Both the position numbers and the translations under genes were made by a program. The notes under the pieces were generated by a model, which had not been told where the DNA came from, did not search any database, and was given only the letters and a program-made list of their open reading frames with translations. Of a stretch of DNA of 64,000 nucleotides, positions 23,733-32,607 are shown piece by piece. Origin of the DNA: Ruminococcus sp. (lineage in GTDB: Bacteria > Bacillota > Clostridia > Oscillospirales > Ruminococcaceae); the NCBI GenBank assembly GCA_017462565.1, contig JAFTQW010000054.1:25875-89874 (forward strand), given 5' to 3'. Each line of letters starts with the position of its first letter. Position 1 is the first letter of the stretch.

Positions 23733-24785
23733 GTGGACGACAGAAAGCTGAAAATTCTTGCTGCTGTGGTTGACGAATATGTAAGAACAGGCGAACCGGT
23801 CGGTTCAAAAGCTATTTCAAAGCTTGAAAATATCAATGTTTCCGCCGCAACTATCAGAAACGATATGGCTGCCCTTGAACAGCTCGGATATCTTGAACAG
23901 CCGCATACCTCGGCAGGAAGAGTTCCGACCTTTATGGGCTACCGCCTTTATATTGACGAGCTTATGACGCTGCCAGAGCTTTCCGATGATGAAAAATCAC
24001 GGCTGGATGAAATGCTCGGCGGAGAAGATACTCCGGAAGAGCTTCTTGTTCAGAATGCCGCAGCAGCTCTTACCGAAATAACTCAGTGCGCAGCCGTTAT
24101 AACTAATTCAGCGCCGAGATTTTCGGTTATTTCAAAGGTCGAAGTCATCCCGACTGGAAAACGGCTTTACGTTATCCTGCTTATAACCTCGAACGGAAGC
24201 ATAAAAAATAAAGCCTGCCGCCTTGAATTCGATCTGAATCACGAACAGCTCGATTTCTTTACTCATTATATAGAGGAAAACCTCAACGGAGTTTCGGTCG
24301 ATGAGCTTTCAGAGGAAATGTTCGATAAAATGGTCGCAGCTTTAAGCACATATATGGTTTCTCTTTCACCGCTGGTAAAAGGATTGTGCGAGCTTTCCGA
24401 GGATCTTCGTCAGCAGGAACTTATGGTGAGCGGAAGTGAAAAGCTTCTTTCGTGCGACGAGCTTGATAAAATGGAGGTTGTCCGATTTATCGAGCATAAA
24501 AACGGTCTTACAGAAATTCTTGAGGACGCTTTCAGCGGTATTCAGGTCAAGTTCGGTTCTGAAAACAACAGTTTCGCAATAGGAAATTCAAGCCTTATTG
24601 TTTCAAAATACCGCAAGGGCGGAAGAGAAGCAGGCTCTCTTGGAGTTATAGGCCCGATGAGAGTCGATTATAAAAAAATAATACCATACGTTGATTACCT
24701 GACTCAGAAAATATCTTACCTGATGTCGGACGACAGCGATGATATAATAACAGGAACGGTTGACGATATCGAGCCGACGCCTTAG
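23733..24785 (+). CDS. hrcA: Heat-inducible transcription repressor HrcA
   Basis: 350 residues. A winged-helix DNA-binding domain (about 1-75; VDEYVRTGEPVGSKAIS, NVSAATIRNDMAALEQLGYLEQPHTSAGRVPT) is followed by the HrcA effector domain. HrcA binds CIRCE and depends on GroE for folding. The start is GTG at 23733, after GAAAGGTTGTG. It is the first gene of the hrcA-grpE-dnaK unit and lies 28 nt after the operator. Confidence 0.96.
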   Translation: MDDRKLKILAAVVDEYVRTGEPVGSKAISKLENINVSAATIRNDMAALEQLGYLEQPHTSAGRVPTFMGYRLYIDELMTLPELSDDEKSRLDEMLGGEDTPEELLVQNAAAALTEITQCAAVITNSAPRFSVISKVEVIPTGKRLYVILLITSNGSIKNKACRLEFDLNHEQLDFFTHYIEENLNGVSVDELSEEMFDKMVAALSTYMVSLSPLVKGLCELSEDLRQQELMVSGSEKLLSCDELDKMEVVRFIEHKNGLTEILEDAFSGIQVKFGSENNSFAIGNSSLIVSKYRKGGREAGSLGVIGPMRVDYKKIIPYVDYLTQKISYLMSDDSDDIITGTVDDIEPTP

Positions 24786-24801
24786 GAAAGGAGAATCATC
24801 A

Positions 24802-25395
24802 ATGGAAAATGAAAGCAACACCGCAAACGAACCACAGGTTGAAATAGATGAAGAGCTTATCAAAAAAACTCTTGAAGCCGCAGAAAAAAACAGCGAAGCC
24901 GACGCTGAGGCGGATGCCGACGAGGATGACGCTGTAAGCGAATACAACGATACGGCTGCTAAGTACACCGAGCTTGAAGAGGCTTTAGAGGATGCAAACA
25001 ACAAGTATCTCCGTCTTTACGCCGAGTATGACAACTACCGCAAAAGGACTGCGAAGGAAAAAAACGAAACGTATCAGAACGCTTCGGCAAGATGTATTGA
25101 AGAGCTTCTCCCCTTTATCGACAGCTTTGAACGTTCTCTTGAAGCCGAATGCTCGGACGGGAATTTCAAAAACGGCATGAACATGATCTTTAATCAGCTT
25201 AAAGATTTTCTTGCAAAAATGAATGTGACCGAAATTGAAGCTCTCGGAGCAGAATTCGATCCGAATTTCCATAACGCCATCCAGCAGCTTGAAGGTACGG
25301 ATTATGCGGGCAATCATGTCTGCGCCGTTTATCAGAAAGGCTACATGATGGGCGATAAGCTTATAAGACCTGCAATGGTTGCCGTTGCGGTATAA
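24802..25395 (+). CDS. grpE: Nucleotide exchange factor GrpE
   Basis: 197 residues: an acidic disordered N-terminus (about 1-60, with EADAEADADEDDAV), the long coiled-coil dimer helix (about 65-125; LYAEYDNYRKRTAKEK) and the C-terminal beta domain (GAEFDPNFHNAIQQ, YQKGYMMGDKLIRPAMVAVA). It releases ADP from DnaK. GAAAGGAGAATC precedes the ATG at 24802, 17 nt after hrcA. Confidence 0.96.
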   Translation: MENESNTANEPQVEIDEELIKKTLEAAEKNSEADAEADADEDDAVSEYNDTAAKYTELEEALEDANNKYLRLYAEYDNYRKRTAKEKNETYQNASARCIEELLPFIDSFERSLEAECSDGNFKNGMNMIFNQLKDFLAKMNVTEIEALGAEFDPNFHNAIQQLEGTDYAGNHVCAVYQKGYMMGDKLIRPAMVAVAV

Positions 25396-25457
25396 CATTC
25401 ATATAAATAAAGCTTTTTATGAGAACTTTGTTCTCTTTATCTCAGGAGGTAATTATT

Positions 25458-27320
25458 ATGAGTAAAATTATTGGTATTGACCTTGGTACAACAAATTCAT
25501 GCGTAGCAGTTATGGAAGGCGGCAACGCCGTTGTTATCCCTAACAGCGAGGGCGCAAGAACTACTCCTTCAGTTGTCGCTTTCACAAACAGCGGCGAGCG
25601 TCTTGTCGGTCAGGTTGCTAAAAGACAGGCAATAACAAACCACGACAGAACAGTTTCTTCTATCAAGAGACATATGGGTTCTGATTATAAAGTAAACATC
25701 GACGGAAAGAATTATACTCCGCAGGAAATTTCATCCATGGTTCTCCAGAAGCTCAAGTCTGACGCTGAAGCTTACCTCGGCGAGCCTGTTACGGAAGCCG
25801 TTATCACAGTTCCCGCTTACTTCACAGACTCTCAGAGACAGGCAACTAAGGATGCCGGTCAGATCGCAGGTCTTACCGTAAAGCGTATCATCAACGAGCC
25901 TACGGCAGCAGCTCTTTCCTACGGCATTGATAAGGAAGAAGAGCAGACCGTTATGGTTTACGACCTCGGCGGCGGTACTTTCGATGTTTCTATCATTGAA
26001 ATGGGCGAGGACGTTCAGCAGGTTCTTGCAACGGCAGGCAACAACCGTCTCGGCGGCGACGATTTCGACCAGAGAATCATCAACTGGATCGTTGACGAAT
26101 TCAAAAAGGCAGAGGGCATCGACCTTTCATCCGATAAAATGGCAGCTCAGAGACTGAAGGACGCTGCTGAAAAATCCAAGATTGAGCTTTCTTCTACAAC
26201 AACTTCAAATATAAACATCCCGTTCATCACTGTTGACGCAACAGGAACTCCTAAGCACCTTGATCTTACTCTTACACAGGCTAAGTTCAATGAGATCACA
26301 GCAGACCTCGTTGAAGCTACAATGGGACCTGTTCGTCAGGCTCTCAGCGACAGCGGACTCAGCGCTTCCGAGCTTGATAAGGTTCTCATGGTCGGCGGTT
26401 CTTCAAGAATTCCGGCAGTTCAGGAAGCTGTTAAGAAGCTTATCGGCAAAGAGCCTTTCAAGGGCATCAATCCTGATGAATGCGTTGCTCTCGGTGCAGC
26501 TTATCAGGGCGGCGTTCTCGGCGGCGACGTTAAAAACGGACTCCTTCTTCTCGATGTTACACCGCTTTCACTCGGTATTGAAACAGCCGGCGGCGTATGC
26601 ACAAGAATGATCGAAAGAAATACAACTATCCCGACAAAGAAGTCGCAGGTATTCTCAACATATGCAGACAATCAGCCTGCCGTTGATATCAACGTTCTTC
26701 AGGGTGAGCGTGAATTTGCCCGTGACAACAAGCAGCTCGGTACTTTCCGTCTTGACGGAATCGCTCCCGCTCCAAGAGGAATCCCACAGATCGAAGTAAC
26801 TTTCGATATCGACCAGAACGGTATCGTTCACGTTTCCGCTAAGGACCTCGGAACAGGAAAAGAGCAGAACATCTCAATTACAGCTTCAACAAATATGTCC
26901 AAGGACGATATCGACAAGGCTGTTAAGGAAGCAGAGCAGTATGCCGCAGAGGATAAAAAGCGCCGTGAACAGGTTGACAACAAGAACGAAGCAGAAAACC
27001 TCGTATTCCAGTGCGAAAAGGCTCTTGCTGATTTCGGCGATAAGGTTTCAGCCGATGAAAAGGCAAATATCGAAGCTAAATGCGCATCGCTCAAGTCTGC
27101 AATTTCTGCCGACAATCACGATGAGATAAAGAAGCTTAAGGAAGAGCTCCAGAAGGCATTCTATGATCTTTCCGCAAAGGTTTACCAGCAGGCTAACCCG
27201 AACGGCGGAGAAGCAGGAGGAATTGATCCTTCACAGTTCGCAAACATGGGCGGAGCTGCTGCCGACAACGGCGGTAATAACGACGACGGAGTTGTTGACG
27301 CCGATTTCACAGAGGTTTAA
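25458..27320 (+). CDS. dnaK: Chaperone DnaK (Hsp70)
   Basis: 620 residues, full length. The ATPase domain (about 1-375) has [19 protein letters not shown], the phosphate-2 motif [11 protein letters not shown] and [11 protein letters not shown]. The substrate domain has [13 protein letters not shown] and the lid helices follow. The short C-terminus ends in a Gly/Asn/Asp-rich tail. It folds client proteins with DnaJ and GrpE. CAGGAGGTAATT precedes the ATG at 25458. Unusually, a mosaic repeat separates it from dnaJ. Confidence 0.98.
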   Translation: MSKIIGIDLGTTNSCVAVMEGGNAVVIPNSEGARTTPSVVAFTNSGERLVGQVAKRQAITNHDRTVSSIKRHMGSDYKVNIDGKNYTPQEISSMVLQKLKSDAEAYLGEPVTEAVITVPAYFTDSQRQATKDAGQIAGLTVKRIINEPTAAALSYGIDKEEEQTVMVYDLGGGTFDVSIIEMGEDVQQVLATAGNNRLGGDDFDQRIINWIVDEFKKAEGIDLSSDKMAAQRLKDAAEKSKIELSSTTTSNINIPFITVDATGTPKHLDLTLTQAKFNEITADLVEATMGPVRQALSDSGLSASELDKVLMVGGSSRIPAVQEAVKKLIGKEPFKGINPDECVALGAAYQGGVLGGDVKNGLLLLDVTPLSLGIETAGGVCTRMIERNTTIPTKKSQVFSTYADNQPAVDINVLQGEREFARDNKQLGTFRLDGIAPAPRGIPQIEVTFDIDQNGIVHVSAKDLGTGKEQNISITASTNMSKDDIDKAVKEAEQYAAEDKKRREQVDNKNEAENLVFQCEKALADFGDKVSADEKANIEAKCASLKSAISADNHDEIKKLKEELQKAFYDLSAKVYQQANPNGGEAGGIDPSQFANMGGAAADNGGNNDDGVVDADFTEV

Positions 27321-27419
27321 TTAAAATATACAGTTTTAGGGCGGAATTTTCTTTCGCCCTAAAGGTGTATTAATACACTGTAACTGCGATTATTGTTCTT
27401 GTGTTTGTAAGATGATTTT

Positions 27420-27595
27420 GCCCCCCTTTTTCCCGTTGTTAAAGAGTAATTTGCTCTATGGCTTTCATCCTGATCAATTCAAGTCCCCAGTGTGGGGAGT
27501 TGAATTGATCAATTAATGGGTTTCCAAAGGGGTGATTACCCCTTTGGCAGAGGGTGCAGGGGGACAGAGTCCCCTTGCATAAACACAAGAAAAAT
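27420..27595. repeat. Interspersed palindromic mosaic repeat, locus 6 (between dnaK and dnaJ)
   Basis: Inverted pair TGATCAATTCAA/TTGAATTGATCA around CCCCAGTGTGGGG, then GGGTTTCCAAAGGGG, CCCCTTTGGCAGAGGG and GGGGACAGAGTCCCC. It lies inside the heat-shock gene group and would put several hairpins in any dnaK-dnaJ read-through RNA. Confidence 0.85.
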
Positions 27596-27636
27596 AAATG
27601 CAGTTTCAGTGATATTCACAGGAACGGAGTATACTT

Positions 27637-28788
27637 ATGGCTGAAAATAAAAGAGATTATTATGAAGTTCTCGGAATCTCCAAGGGAGCGACCGAAGATG
27701 AGATAAAAAAGGCATTCCGCAAAAAGGCAAGAGAAAATCACCCTGATCTTCATCCGGATGATCCTTCTTATGTTGAAAAATTTCAGGAGATAAACGAGGC
27801 GAACGAGGTTCTTTCAGATCCCGAAAAAAGAGCCAGATACGATCAGTACGGTCATGCCGGAGTAGACCCGAGCTACGGCGGCGGAGACGGTATGGGAGGC
27901 TTCGGCGGTTTCGGAGATATGGGAGATATTCTTGAAAATATTTTCGGCGGTTTCGGTTTCGGCGGCGGTTCAAGCCGTTCAGCGTCCGCAAACGCTCCGA
28001 GAAGAGGCGCAGATATACAGGAATCGGTTTCAATAAGCTTTATGGAAGCCTGCACGGGCAAAAAGCAGGAGGTAAGGATCAATCCTATGACAACCTGCGA
28101 TGCCTGCAAGGGAACAGGCGCAGACGGCGGAACTTCTGCCGATATATGTCCTGATTGTCACGGAAGAGGCTCTGTTAAGACGACTCAGCGTACGCCTTTC
28201 GGAGCAATTTCCTCGACCAAAGCTTGTCCGCACTGTAACGGAAAGGGCAAAATTATCAAGAATCCATGTCAGAAATGCCGCGGCTTAGGCAGACTGAGAG
28301 TTCAGAAAACGGTTTCTGTCGATATTCCGGCTGGAATCGACGACGGACAGATCATCCGTGCTTCCGGACAGGGCGACTGCGGTATAAACGGCGGTTCTTC
28401 CGGAGATCTGCTGCTTCAGATCAATGTAAAATCTCATCCTCTTTTCAAGCGCGAGGGATTTGACGTTCACTGCGAAATTCCTGTAACGTACATGGAAGCA
28501 GTCCTCGGAGCAGAAATCACCGTTCCGACTATCGACGGCGACGTTAAATACAACATCAGCGAGGGCACTCAGACCGGAACTGTATTCCGTCTTAAAGGCA
28601 AGGGCATAAAGAGACTTCACCGCACTGACAGAGGAAATCAGTATGTTAAGATAAACGTTGAAGTTCCGAAGAATCTTACCAAAAAGCAGAAAGATCTGCT
28701 GAAAGCCTTTGAATCATCGCTCAGCGAGAAGAATTACGCAAAAAGACAGAGCTTTTTCGAGAAGCTGAAAGCAAAGCTTGACTTATAA
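27637..28788 (+). CDS. dnaJ: Chaperone DnaJ (Hsp40)
   Basis: 383 residues, class I layout. The J domain (1-70) has the HPD triad in ENHPDLHPDD. A Gly/Phe-rich linker (about 75-115) follows, then a zinc-binding domain with four CxxCxGxG repeats (CDACKGTG, CPDCHGRG, CPHCNGKG, CQKCRGLG) and two C-terminal substrate domains. It stimulates DnaK ATPase. A GGAACGGAG ribosome site precedes the ATG. No separate promoter was recognised in the gap after dnaK. Confidence 0.97.
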   Translation: MAENKRDYYEVLGISKGATEDEIKKAFRKKARENHPDLHPDDPSYVEKFQEINEANEVLSDPEKRARYDQYGHAGVDPSYGGGDGMGGFGGFGDMGDILENIFGGFGFGGGSSRSASANAPRRGADIQESVSISFMEACTGKKQEVRINPMTTCDACKGTGADGGTSADICPDCHGRGSVKTTQRTPFGAISSTKACPHCNGKGKIIKNPCQKCRGLGRLRVQKTVSVDIPAGIDDGQIIRASGQGDCGINGGSSGDLLLQINVKSHPLFKREGFDVHCEIPVTYMEAVLGAEITVPTIDGDVKYNISEGTQTGTVFRLKGKGIKRLHRTDRGNQYVKINVEVPKNLTKKQKDLLKAFESSLSEKNYAKRQSFFEKLKAKLDL

Positions 28789-28814
28789 GCAGAATATATT
28801 TACTTTCCATGTTT

Positions 28815-29160
28815 ATAAAGGGGACGCTGTCCCCTTGAACCCCTGCCAAAGGGGAGTACATCCCCTTTGGAAACCCAGTATTAATAAGCCCTGATACCCA
28901 TAAAGGGTATCAGGGCTTATTAGGGCAGAATGCTCATAGGAAAGACAGCCTTTAGCAAAAGAGACAAAGGGGAAAAGGTTCTTTAAAAACAAGGCAAAGC
29001 AAATATATCGGCTGATATAAACAAAAATAACCGTTCTTCCGTAAAAAAGAAGAACGGCTTTTTATATATCCTGTTATAAAGCACAACCACGAGCGAAGTG
29101 TTCTGATATCTTTTATCGGAAGTAACTTCGTGATCGGGTGCAGCGTCACGCTGCTCACGC
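28815..29160. repeat. Interspersed palindromic mosaic repeat, locus 7
   Basis: GGGGACGCTGTCCCC, CCAAAGGGGAGTACATCCCCTTTGG, AAACCC, the inverted pair AAGCCCTGATACCC/GGGTATCAGGGCTT, then AAAAGCCGTTCTT-type arms around 29040-29065. The block ends with the ACCACGAGCGAAGTG...GATCGGGTGCAGCGTCACGC unit, which stops three bases before the khpA stop codon. Confidence 0.85.
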
Positions 29161-29162
29161 TG

Positions 29163-29396
29163 CTATTCAATGGTAACGGAAACCTTGAGGTCTTTTTTGG
29201 CAGCTCCGGCACGCATAATTGTGCGGAGAGCCTTGGCAATTCTGCCCTGCTTGCCGATAACACGTCCCATATCATCGGGTGCAACCGAAAGGTGGAAAAC
29301 GATAACGCCTTCGGCATCCGGTTCGTCCTCAATAATTTTTATAGCTGTTTTATCTTCAACAAGTCCTGCTGCGATAGCATAAAGTAAATCTTTCAT
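29163..29396 (-). CDS. khpA: KH-domain RNA-binding protein KhpA (YlqC)
   Basis: A 77-residue single KH domain with the GxxG loop in GRVIGKQGRIAKALR. KhpA proteins bind RNA, often with KhpB, and affect cell division and elongation in Gram-positives. Its place immediately after rpsP is the standard Firmicutes order. The customary rimM and trmD do not follow; repeat locus 7 does. AGGTTAATTTATT precedes the ATG. Confidence 0.93.
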   Translation of the reverse strand: MKDLLYAIAAGLVEDKTAIKIIEDEPDAEGVIVFHLSVAPDDMGRVIGKQGRIAKALRTIMRAGAAKKDLKVSVTIE

Positions 29397-29472
29397 AATA
29401 AATTAACCTCCGAACGCTTTTCGGGACAGAGGCAGAGACAGAGAGTCTCACCTCTTCCGTAAAAGCCGTTGA

Positions 29473-29715
29473 TTAAAGAACTCCCTCGTTCTTGAGGATA
29501 ACCTTTACAGTATCTGTAGGCTGAGCTCCCTTTGCGATCCAATCCTTAGCCTTATCGGCGTCAACCTTAACAACTGAAGGGTTCTTTGTAGGATCATAGT
29601 AACCGATCTCTTCAACGAATCTTCCGTCTCTTGGGTATCTTGAATCAGCGACAACAATACGATAGAAAGGAGCCTTCTTAGCGCCCATTCTTCTGAGTCT
29701 GATTTTAACTGCCAT
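29473..29715 (-). CDS. rpsP: 30S ribosomal protein S16
   Basis: 80 residues with the family signature [20 protein letters not shown] then [18 protein letters not shown] and the C-terminal [13 protein letters not shown]16 is an early 30S assembly protein. CGGAGGTGAAAT precedes the ATG. It sits between ffh and khpA, separated from ffh by a palindromic element. Confidence 0.97.
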   Translation of the reverse strand: MAVKIRLRRMGAKKAPFYRIVVADSRYPRDGRFVEEIGYYDPTKNPSVVKVDADKAKDWIAKGAQPTDTVKVILKNEGVL

Positions 29716-29777
29716 TTGATTTCACCTCCGGAAATAATAGTTATATATCAAAGCGGGAGACCGCATTGAAAGCTTTT

Positions 29778-29940
29778 AGAACTTGTTCTCATAGGATATT
29801 GCACGTATCTTTTCGGCAAATTTTACTGATTACTGCGTTGAAAAAGCTTACCATACGACAGTATGCTTTCGCTTTTTCACCTTGTCCTCAGTAAAATTAT
29901 GCTCGAAAATATACGCACAAATCTTATGAGAACAAGTTCT
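29778..29940. repeat. Imperfect palindromic element, family 3 copy A (between ffh and rpsP)
   Basis: 163 bp with perfect 15-bp inverted ends AGAACTTGTTCTCAT / ATGAGAACAAGTTCT. Inner arms AAATTTTACTGA / TCAGTAAAATT and TTGAAAAAGC / GCTTTTTCA make it a long imperfect hairpin. A related copy is at 56796-56942. No ORF; MITE-like. Confidence 0.7.
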
Positions 29941-29944
29941 TAAT

Positions 29945-31330
29945 TTAAATCGTAGGCAGATTTCCTCCGCCCTTGCCTGTCATTTTATCGAAATTCATGC
30001 CAGCGAGCTGTTTTCTTGCCTTACGCAGAGACATTTTGTTGTTCTTTCCGGTAAATTTCTTCATGATCTGCTGCATCTGGTCGAACTGCTTGAGAAGCCT
30101 GTTAACGTCCTCGACCTTAGAACCCGAACCCTTTGCGATACGTCTTTTGCGTGAGGGATTGATTATCGACGGCTTGGCACGTTCAGCCTTGGTCATGGAA
30201 GTGATGATAGCCTCTATCCTGTCGAGCTGACGGTCGTCAATATCGGCGTCCTTGATCTTATCGCCGACTCCCGGCAGCATACCGATAATGGATTTCATAG
30301 AACCGAGCTTCTTTATCTGTTTCATCTGATTGAGAAGATCGTCCATATCGAATTTATTTTCCTTGAACTTCTGAGTAAGCTTTTCAGCCTCTTTTTGCGA
30401 CATAACGTTCTCGGCTTTTTCAATAAGAGTGAGAACGTCGCCCATTCCGAGGATTCTGGAAGCCATACGTTCAGGGTGGAACTGCTCGAAATCATCAAGC
30501 TTTTCTCCCATTCCGACGAATTTGATCGGCTTGCCCGTTACGGAAAGAACGGAAAGCGCAGCTCCTCCACGGGTATCGGAATCGAGCTTGGACATAAGAA
30601 CGCTTGTGATACCGACGGAATCGTCGAAGGCTTTAGCGACATTTACGGCGTCCTGACCTGTCATAGCGTCGACAACAAGCATGATCTCATCAGGCTGTGT
30701 GATTTCTTTTATATTTACAAGCTCCTGCATAAGAGTCTCATCAATATGGAGACGGCCTGCGGTGTCGATAATGAGAATATCGTGACCGTAATCCTTAGCG
30801 TGAGCGAGAGCCTGTTTTGCGATGATAACAGGGTCAATCTGTCCCATTTCAAAAACCGGAACATCGGCTTTCTGACCGACTACCTGAAGCTGGTTTATAG
30901 CGGCAGGACGGTAAATATCGCAGGCGGCAAGAAGCGGACGGTGTCCCTCTTTTTTAAGGAGCTTGGCAAGCTTTGCCGAATGAGTCGTTTTACCTGAACC
31001 CTGAAGTCCGCACATCATAATGACCGTAGGCGGCTTTGACGAAAAATTTATGCGTGAATTGCTGTTGCCCATAAGAGCGCAAAGCTCTTCGTTAACTATT
31101 TTGATAACCTGTTGGGCAGGAGTAAGGCTTGCAAGAACCTCTTCGCCGACAGCTCTTTCAGTTACTTTTTTAACAAAGTCTTTAACTACCTTATAGCTTA
31201 CATCGGCTTCAAGAAGAGCGAGACGAACCTCCCTCATAGCCTCCTTAACGTCGCTTTCCGTGAGTTTTCCTCTTGATTTAAGCTTTTTAAAGACGTTATT
31301 CAGTTTTTCGGAAAGTCCTTCAAATGCCAT
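29945..31330 (-). CDS. ffh: Signal recognition particle protein Ffh
   Basis: 461 residues: N domain, G domain with GLQGSGKTT (about 106), DTAGRLH (about 187) and SKLDSDTRGG (about 247), then the Met-rich M domain (about 330-461; DDLLNQMKQIKKLGSM, GMLPG, and the RNA-binding INPSRKRRIAKGSG). It binds 4.5S/6S RNA and signal sequences and delivers ribosomes to FtsY. A GGAGGATATCGC ribosome site precedes the ATG. It follows ylxM as usual, with a short fragment of mosaic repeat (31345-31400) between the two. Confidence 0.98.
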   Translation of the reverse strand: MAFEGLSEKLNNVFKKLKSRGKLTESDVKEAMREVRLALLEADVSYKVVKDFVKKVTERAVGEEVLASLTPAQQVIKIVNEELCALMGNSNSRINFSSKPPTVIMMCGLQGSGKTTHSAKLAKLLKKEGHRPLLAACDIYRPAAINQLQVVGQKADVPVFEMGQIDPVIIAKQALAHAKDYGHDILIIDTAGRLHIDETLMQELVNIKEITQPDEIMLVVDAMTGQDAVNVAKAFDDSVGITSVLMSKLDSDTRGGAALSVLSVTGKPIKFVGMGEKLDDFEQFHPERMASRILGMGDVLTLIEKAENVMSQKEAEKLTQKFKENKFDMDDLLNQMKQIKKLGSMKSIIGMLPGVGDKIKDADIDDRQLDRIEAIITSMTKAERAKPSIINPSRKRRIAKGSGSKVEDVNRLLKQFDQMQQIMKKFTGKNNKMSLRKARKQLAGMNFDKMTGKGGGNLPTI

Positions 31331-31344
31331 GCGATATCCTCCTT

Positions 31345-31400
31345 CTATGATGGACGCTGTCCCTCATACTCCCTGCCAAAGGGGAAACAGAATCCGGTAA
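31345..31400. repeat. Short mosaic repeat fragment between ylxM and ffh (locus 8)
   Basis: GGACGCTGTCC, CCCTGCCAAAGGGG and CCGGTAATAA match modules of the larger mosaic loci but lack the second arms, so this is a truncated copy. Confidence 0.6.
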
Positions 31401-31419
31401 TAAGTTTAAAAATTAGCTT

Positions 31420-31755
31420 TTACAGCAGTTCAAGACCGCAGCTTATCTGCTTTTTGACGGAAGCTTTAAGCTGTTCATCGGGGATATTTTCCGCAAGGGA
31501 CGAGATATTTCCGAAGCAGTCTTTCATTTTTTCAAGTCTTTCAGCGAATCTGAGTTTTTTTTCATAATTGAGAAGAATGCTTCCGGTGCGTTTTACAATG
31601 CTCATGACCGCCTGACGTGTTATGCCGAGGGGATCGCCTATTTCAGCAAGCGAGAGATCCTCGCAGTAATAAAGCTCCATAACATTCCGCTGATGATCTG
31701 TAAGAAGATCGCCGTAGCAATCAAGGAGCATAACGAATTTAAGGTCTTTAGCCAT
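31420..31755 (-). CDS. ylxM: YlxM-family helix-turn-helix protein, SRP-associated
   Basis: A 111-residue protein with a sigma-70 region 4-like helix-turn-helix (LTDHQRNVMELYYCEDLSL then AEIGDPLGITRQAVMSIVKR) followed by a helical tail. YlxM proteins are encoded with ffh in Firmicutes and have been linked to SRP function. The ATG at 31755 follows GGAGCGAAATAT. It is first in the ylxM-ffh-rpsP-khpA series. Confidence 0.9.
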   Translation of the reverse strand: MAKDLKFVMLLDCYGDLLTDHQRNVMELYYCEDLSLAEIGDPLGITRQAVMSIVKRTGSILLNYEKKLRFAERLEKMKDCFGNISSLAENIPDEQLKASVKKQISCGLELL

Positions 31756-31800
31756 AGATATTTCGCTCCTTTACAGGTGTAATCTAAAATCACTTTACAC

Positions 31801-31829
31801 ATTATACTACACTCTTTCGGATTTGTCAA
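31801..31829 (-). promoter_or_regulatory. ylxM-ffh operon promoter
   Basis: Minus-strand TTGACA (31824-31829), 17-nt spacer, TATAAT (31801-31806), both consensus, about 45 nt ahead of ylxM. Confidence 0.8.
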
Positions 31830-31919
31830 GAGCTTTTGAGAAAAAATTTCAGGACAATAGCATTTACTTTTTGTTATGTTTATCAAGTGGATTTTATTTC
31901 TTTAATTCCTTGCTGAACG

Positions 31920-32465
31920 GTGCATTTCGTCTGGGCAGTCTGCCCTAATCATTTCTGATACCATTTATGGGTATCAGAAATGATTAATAACGGGTTTCCA
32001 AAGGGTGACTCCCCACAGTGTGGGGAGATGTCGGCTTGCCGACAGAGGGGACGGGCGCCTGTTAGGCGGGTACTCCCCTTTATAATTAACATAAAAAGTA
32101 AATAACGTTGCCCTGTGAAAAAAATTTCAGGCGGTGTCTTAAAGCGTGTTCGCTCTGCGCTCACAAGAACGGCAGAAGTGAAACTGGTAGTTTTTGGACA
32201 GCGTGAAATATGTTCTGCTATGAATTTTAGCAGGAGGAAAATTTTAATTTCATTTATTTTCCCTTACGCTGTCTTTGCTGGGCTCTGCCCCGTTACCCCG
32301 TCAGGGACGCTGTCCCTGCACCCTGCCAAAGGGTTATCAACCCTTTGAAAACCCATTATTATAGTAAACCACGAGCGAAGTGTTCTTATATCTTTTATCG
32401 GAAATAACTTCGTGATCGGGTGCAGCGTCACGCTGCCGTCACGCTGCTTGTGTTTTTGCCTAAAA
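31920..32465. repeat. Interspersed palindromic mosaic repeats, loci 9 and 10
   Basis: The left block has GGGCAGTCTGCCC, the inverted pair AATCATTTCTGATACCC/GGGTATCAGAAATGATT, GGGTTTCCAAAGGG, the CTCCCCACAGTGTGGGGAG palindrome, TCGGCTTGCCGA and GGGCGCCTGTTAGGCGGGT. The right block (32115-32465) has the TGTTCGCTCTGCGCTCACAA unit, GGACAGCGTGAAATA against TTACGCTGTC, GGGACGCTGTCCC, CCAAAGGGTTATCAACCCTTTG and the GATCGGGTGCAGCGTCACGC unit. The gap between ylxM and the GH95 gene is nearly all repeat. Confidence 0.85.
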
Positions 32466-32529
32466 CACGAGTGAAAAACTTTAATGATTTATGTTTTTTT
32501 CCTAAAAAATGCGGAAATTGACTGGAAAT

Positions 32530-32558
32530 TTGCAAATGAAGCGGTTATGTGCTATAAT
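32530..32558 (+). promoter_or_regulatory. GH95 gene promoter
   Basis: TTGCAA (32530-32535), 17-nt spacer, TATAAT (32553-32558), 50 nt before the start codon. Confidence 0.6.
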
Positions 32559-32607
32559 ATTAGTATTAGAATTTATAAATAAACCTTTTATCAGGAGATC
32601 TACATAT

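Noticed and set aside
32518-32558. TTGACT at 32518 as the -35 of the GH95 promoter
   Set aside because: The spacer to TATAAT would be 29 nt. TTGCAA at 32530 gives 17 nt.
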